Below are positions 61,891 through 64,000 of a stretch of DNA of 64,000 nt, piece after piece. This DNA comes from Natrialbaceae archaeon AArc-T1-2 (GTDB lineage Archaea > Halobacteriota > Halobacteria > Halobacteriales > Natrialbaceae). A model generated the notes under the pieces. The model ran no database searches. It saw nothing but the letters and a program-made list of their open reading frames with translations, and was not told where the DNA came from. The stretch lies in assembly GCF_030273315.1 (NCBI RefSeq), contig NZ_CP127174.1, forward strand, positions 1,240,001 through 1,304,000. Direction: 5' to 3'. The translations under genes were made by a program, and so were the position numbers. Positions within the stretch are counted from its first letter, which is position 1, and each line of letters opens with the position of its first letter.

Positions 61891-62949
61891 CTAGATTTCG
61901 AGGGTCCAGTACCGGTCGTGTTCCTCGAGGACGCGGTAGTCGGTTCCGAGCACGTCGAGCAGCGCTTTCACGTCGTCGATGACGTCGACCTCGGCCGGCG
62001 TTTCGTCCGGATCGTGCTGGAAGACGAACGCGTCGCGGTTCGTGCCGTTTCGGGTGAGCCAGTCGGGCAGGAAACCGGCCGGCTCGAGGCCGCTGCTTTC
62101 GAGGGCTCCATACAGCGACCACAGCTCCTGGGCGTTCGCGTCGATCGGGACCATCATGTGGGTGTCGTTTCGTTCCATCGCGGCCAGGATCTCCCGTTCG
62201 GATTCGGCCCACGACTCGTCGCCGGCTGCGGTCACCTCCCAGAGGAACTCGCGGCTGTGTTCGAGGCCGATTTCGAGCCACTCGAGGGCGACGCCCGGGG
62301 AGGTCGTTCCCTCGGTGATCTCGAGGTCTCGCCCGAGGAGATCGAGCGATGCCTGCGCGAGCGTTCGCTCGACGACGTGGCGGTAGGCCTCGGGGACGTA
62401 GACGGTCCGTTCGTCGTACGCGATGCTGTCGGTGTAGAGCATGATGATCTCGCTTTCGTTCGCGACGCCGAAGTATCGGCCCTGGAAGTGTCGCTGGAAC
62501 GAAAACGGGGCGAATCCGCGCGCGACGAGGTTGTGCTGGGAGGCGGGATGGGAGGTGACGGCGCCGGCGTAGATCAGCCCCCGAAAGGAGTCGTCGGTCT
62601 CGAGGACGTTCACCCGGTGTTTCAACAGCGCACGGCCAAGCCCCTTCCCGCGAAACGGCGGTTTGACCGCGAGCTTTCCGATCTGTGCGTTTCCCGTCTC
62701 GAGCGAGTCGTACTCGATCGCCGCGGCCGCGACGACGTCCTCGCCGTGTTCGACGACGAACGGGCGGGTTCGTTCGTCCGCGAGGAGGTCCGTCCGGACG
62801 GCTCGTTCCGAGACGAGCGGGTACTCGGTTCCGTCGGGATACGCGTCTGCGTACACGCTCGCGACGTCCGCCGCGTCGCCCGCGGCGGCCTCGCGGACGG
62901 CGTACCCGTCCGGCAGGTCGAGTACGAACGGGGCGTCCCGGTTTCCCAT
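61891..62949 (-). CDS. GNAT-family acetyltransferase with C-terminal extension
   Basis: A 352-residue protein. The N-terminal half (about 15-165) is a GNAT acetyltransferase: GYAVREAAAGDAADVASVYADAYPDG, then GKLAVKPPFRGKGLGRALLKH (about 92-112), the Q/RxxGxG/A coenzyme A loop. The C-terminal half (about 170-352) includes IIMLYTDSIAYDERTVYVPEAY and RNDTHMMVPIDANAQELW, and may be a second degenerate GNAT fold. The acceptor is unknown. It is convergent with the inverted-repeat elements. Confidence 0.82.
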   Translation of the reverse strand: MGNRDAPFVLDLPDGYAVREAAAGDAADVASVYADAYPDGTEYPLVSERAVRTDLLADERTRPFVVEHGEDVVAAAAIEYDSLETGNAQIGKLAVKPPFRGKGLGRALLKHRVNVLETDDSFRGLIYAGAVTSHPASQHNLVARGFAPFSFQRHFQGRYFGVANESEIIMLYTDSIAYDERTVYVPEAYRHVVERTLAQASLDLLGRDLEITEGTTSPGVALEWLEIGLEHSREFLWEVTAAGDESWAESEREILAAMERNDTHMMVPIDANAQELWSLYGALESSGLEPAGFLPDWLTRNGTNRDAFVFQHDPDETPAEVDVIDDVKALLDVLGTDYRVLEEHDRYWTLEI

Positions 62950-62997
62950 GGGCTCGATTCGACGCGGCCAGCCATGTCGGTTTCGGACGGGCAGACG

Positions 62998-63978
62998 CTA
63001 CGACCGGGAGGCCGAAGACTCGAGAGCGGAGACGAACCGATCGAGCAGCGAGTTCGGCTCGCGCGGACGCTCGGTGATTTCGTACTCGCTGGTCAACTCG
63101 TCGTCGCGCTCGCTCAGGACCGTCACCCCCTCGGCGTCGATCAGGTCCGCGACCCGTTCGTCGACCGTTCCGTCGGTCGCGAGGACGACCGGGCGGGCAT
63201 CGACCTCGCGTGCGGCCTCGCACAATCGGGAAACGTCGTCTTCCGTCGGCGACTCGTGGACGTCCGCGACGATGCAGTCCTCGAGGAGGCCGTCCTCGGC
63301 GTAGACGTGGACCGGAATCTCGCCGTCTGCCGTCGTGATCGTCGTATCGACGCTCGTTTCGTACCGGCGCGCGTCGAAGGCGTCCGCGAGCGATCGACGG
63401 CCTTCGAGCTGGGCGACGGTCCACTCCTCGCCGGCGACGGTCAGGTGGTAGTGATAGAGCGGCTCCTCGCGTGTTTCCGCCGGCGGGTAGATCCCGTCAC
63501 AGTCCCGACACCAGAGTCGATGCGTCGGATCGTCGAACGACGACCCGCAGTCGTGACACCGATACCGGCGCTGGCGCTCGAGGTCGGCTTCCGTGACGTC
63601 CTCGCTACAGCCCGGACACGTCGCGTCGTCGCCGTCCTCGAACGAATCGGACTCGAGCGTTCCGCCACACGTCGCGTGGACGATCACGGGCTCTCGCGTC
63701 GCGTGCACCGAGCCACAGCTTGGACAGCCGCTGCTGTATTGCATCCCTTCGCCGGCACAGTCCGGGCAGATGTACACCTTGTACTCGAACGCCGGGCGCA
63801 ACAGCTCGCGATCGGTCATCGCCTCGAGGAACGCCTCGGGGTCGCCGTCCCGATCGTCGAGCTGTTGTTCGACGAACGGGTACGTAACCGCACCCGTCTT
63901 CGCGACCGTCGGCTCGATCACGTCCCGATCGCTCTCCCGTAGCTCGGCCAGCACGCGGAGCGTACCCGGTGATACCAT
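62998..63978 (-). CDS. Zinc-cysteine-rich protein of the TackOD1 type
   Basis: A 326-residue protein with an N-terminal helical segment (MVSPGTLRVLAELRESDRDVIEP) and a Cys-rich zinc region (about 65-175): YICPDCAGEG, GCPSCGSVHA, HATCGGTLESDSF, CPGCSEDV, YRCHDCGSSFDDP, LWCRDCDGI. This order matches the TackOD1 output domain of archaeal signalling proteins. The rest (about 176-326) is an acidic alpha/beta part with EGRRSLADAFDARRYETSVDTTI that could be a further sensor or effector. It starts at 63978. The function is unknown; protein or nucleic-acid binding through zinc is inferred. Confidence 0.75.
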   Translation of the reverse strand: MVSPGTLRVLAELRESDRDVIEPTVAKTGAVTYPFVEQQLDDRDGDPEAFLEAMTDRELLRPAFEYKVYICPDCAGEGMQYSSGCPSCGSVHATREPVIVHATCGGTLESDSFEDGDDATCPGCSEDVTEADLERQRRYRCHDCGSSFDDPTHRLWCRDCDGIYPPAETREEPLYHYHLTVAGEEWTVAQLEGRRSLADAFDARRYETSVDTTITTADGEIPVHVYAEDGLLEDCIVADVHESPTEDDVSRLCEAAREVDARPVVLATDGTVDERVADLIDAEGVTVLSERDDELTSEYEITERPREPNSLLDRFVSALESSASRS

Positions 63979-64000
63979 CGAATAGACACCTACTCGACAC

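Overview
This window is chromosomal DNA of a halophilic archaeon (Halobacteria). The evidence is very high GC, strongly acidic proteins, and typical haloarchaeal content: a double-fold histone next to an RPA-like protein, an MC1 chromosomal protein, Hvo_1808-family surface proteins, a Bat-like PAS/GAF/HTH regulator, many tandem UspA genes, Tat lipoproteins, and leaderless promoters with a TATA box about 26-30 bases before the start codon. A Natrinema/Haloterrigena-like member is my guess, but genus cannot be fixed from sequence alone. Most of the window is ordinary core genome. There is no prophage, CRISPR array or intact transposase.

Layout. 1-2 kb: a partial histone gene and a single-stranded DNA-binding protein. 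2-5 kb: tRNA-Arg with a duplicated 3' tail, an aldehyde dehydrogenase ending in an inverted-repeat element, and a beta-propeller lipoprotein. 5.3-5.7 kb: RNase P RNA on the minus strand. 6-11.5 kb: NAD salvage genes (nicotinate phosphoribosyltransferase and a nicotinamidase-like hydrolase) around two Hvo_1808-family metallopeptidase-like surface proteins. 11.5-19.5 kb: MFS transporter, lone ABC ATPase, Tat-exported proteins, an M23-like protein, a lipoate ligase-like protein and AMP phosphorylase. 19.6-31.5 kb: a stress cluster with six UspA genes (nine domains), an ABC1 kinase, a four-CBS protein fused to a ribosome-hibernation-like domain, CoaD and a P-type cation ATPase. 31.9-43.6 kb: tRNA-Gln, a chemotaxis-type transducer, an Old Yellow Enzyme, leuS, a Bat-like regulator, Hsp20 and prephenate dehydratase. 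43.7-50.6 kb: MC1, an AbrB-like protein, pheT/pheS, a thiolase with both catalytic cysteines replaced, DUF5786/DUF99 and a cold-shock protein. 50.6-64 kb: DUF1643, beta-carbonic anhydrase, an ABC-2 exporter, tRNA-Val and tRNA-Phe each followed by tail copies, an ERCC4-type nuclease, an M20 peptidase, a PAS histidine kinase, two abutting inverted-repeat elements, a GNAT protein and a TackOD1-type zinc protein.

Most notable: (1) upstream of pheS-pheT, a good leaderless promoter opens a 26-codon ORF ending in a Phe-rich run (FGFFFAR). A long hairpin and a possible competing pairing follow. This looks like a phenylalanine-sensing leader-peptide attenuator, which I do not know as an established device in archaea. 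(2) Three of the four tRNA genes are followed by a GC-rich hairpin and then a 17-22 base copy of the tRNA's own 3' end. (3) There are three structured elements of about 110 bp with long terminal inverted repeats. Two are the same family at opposite ends of the window. The third has different outer repeats and abuts one of them with a 3-base overlap.
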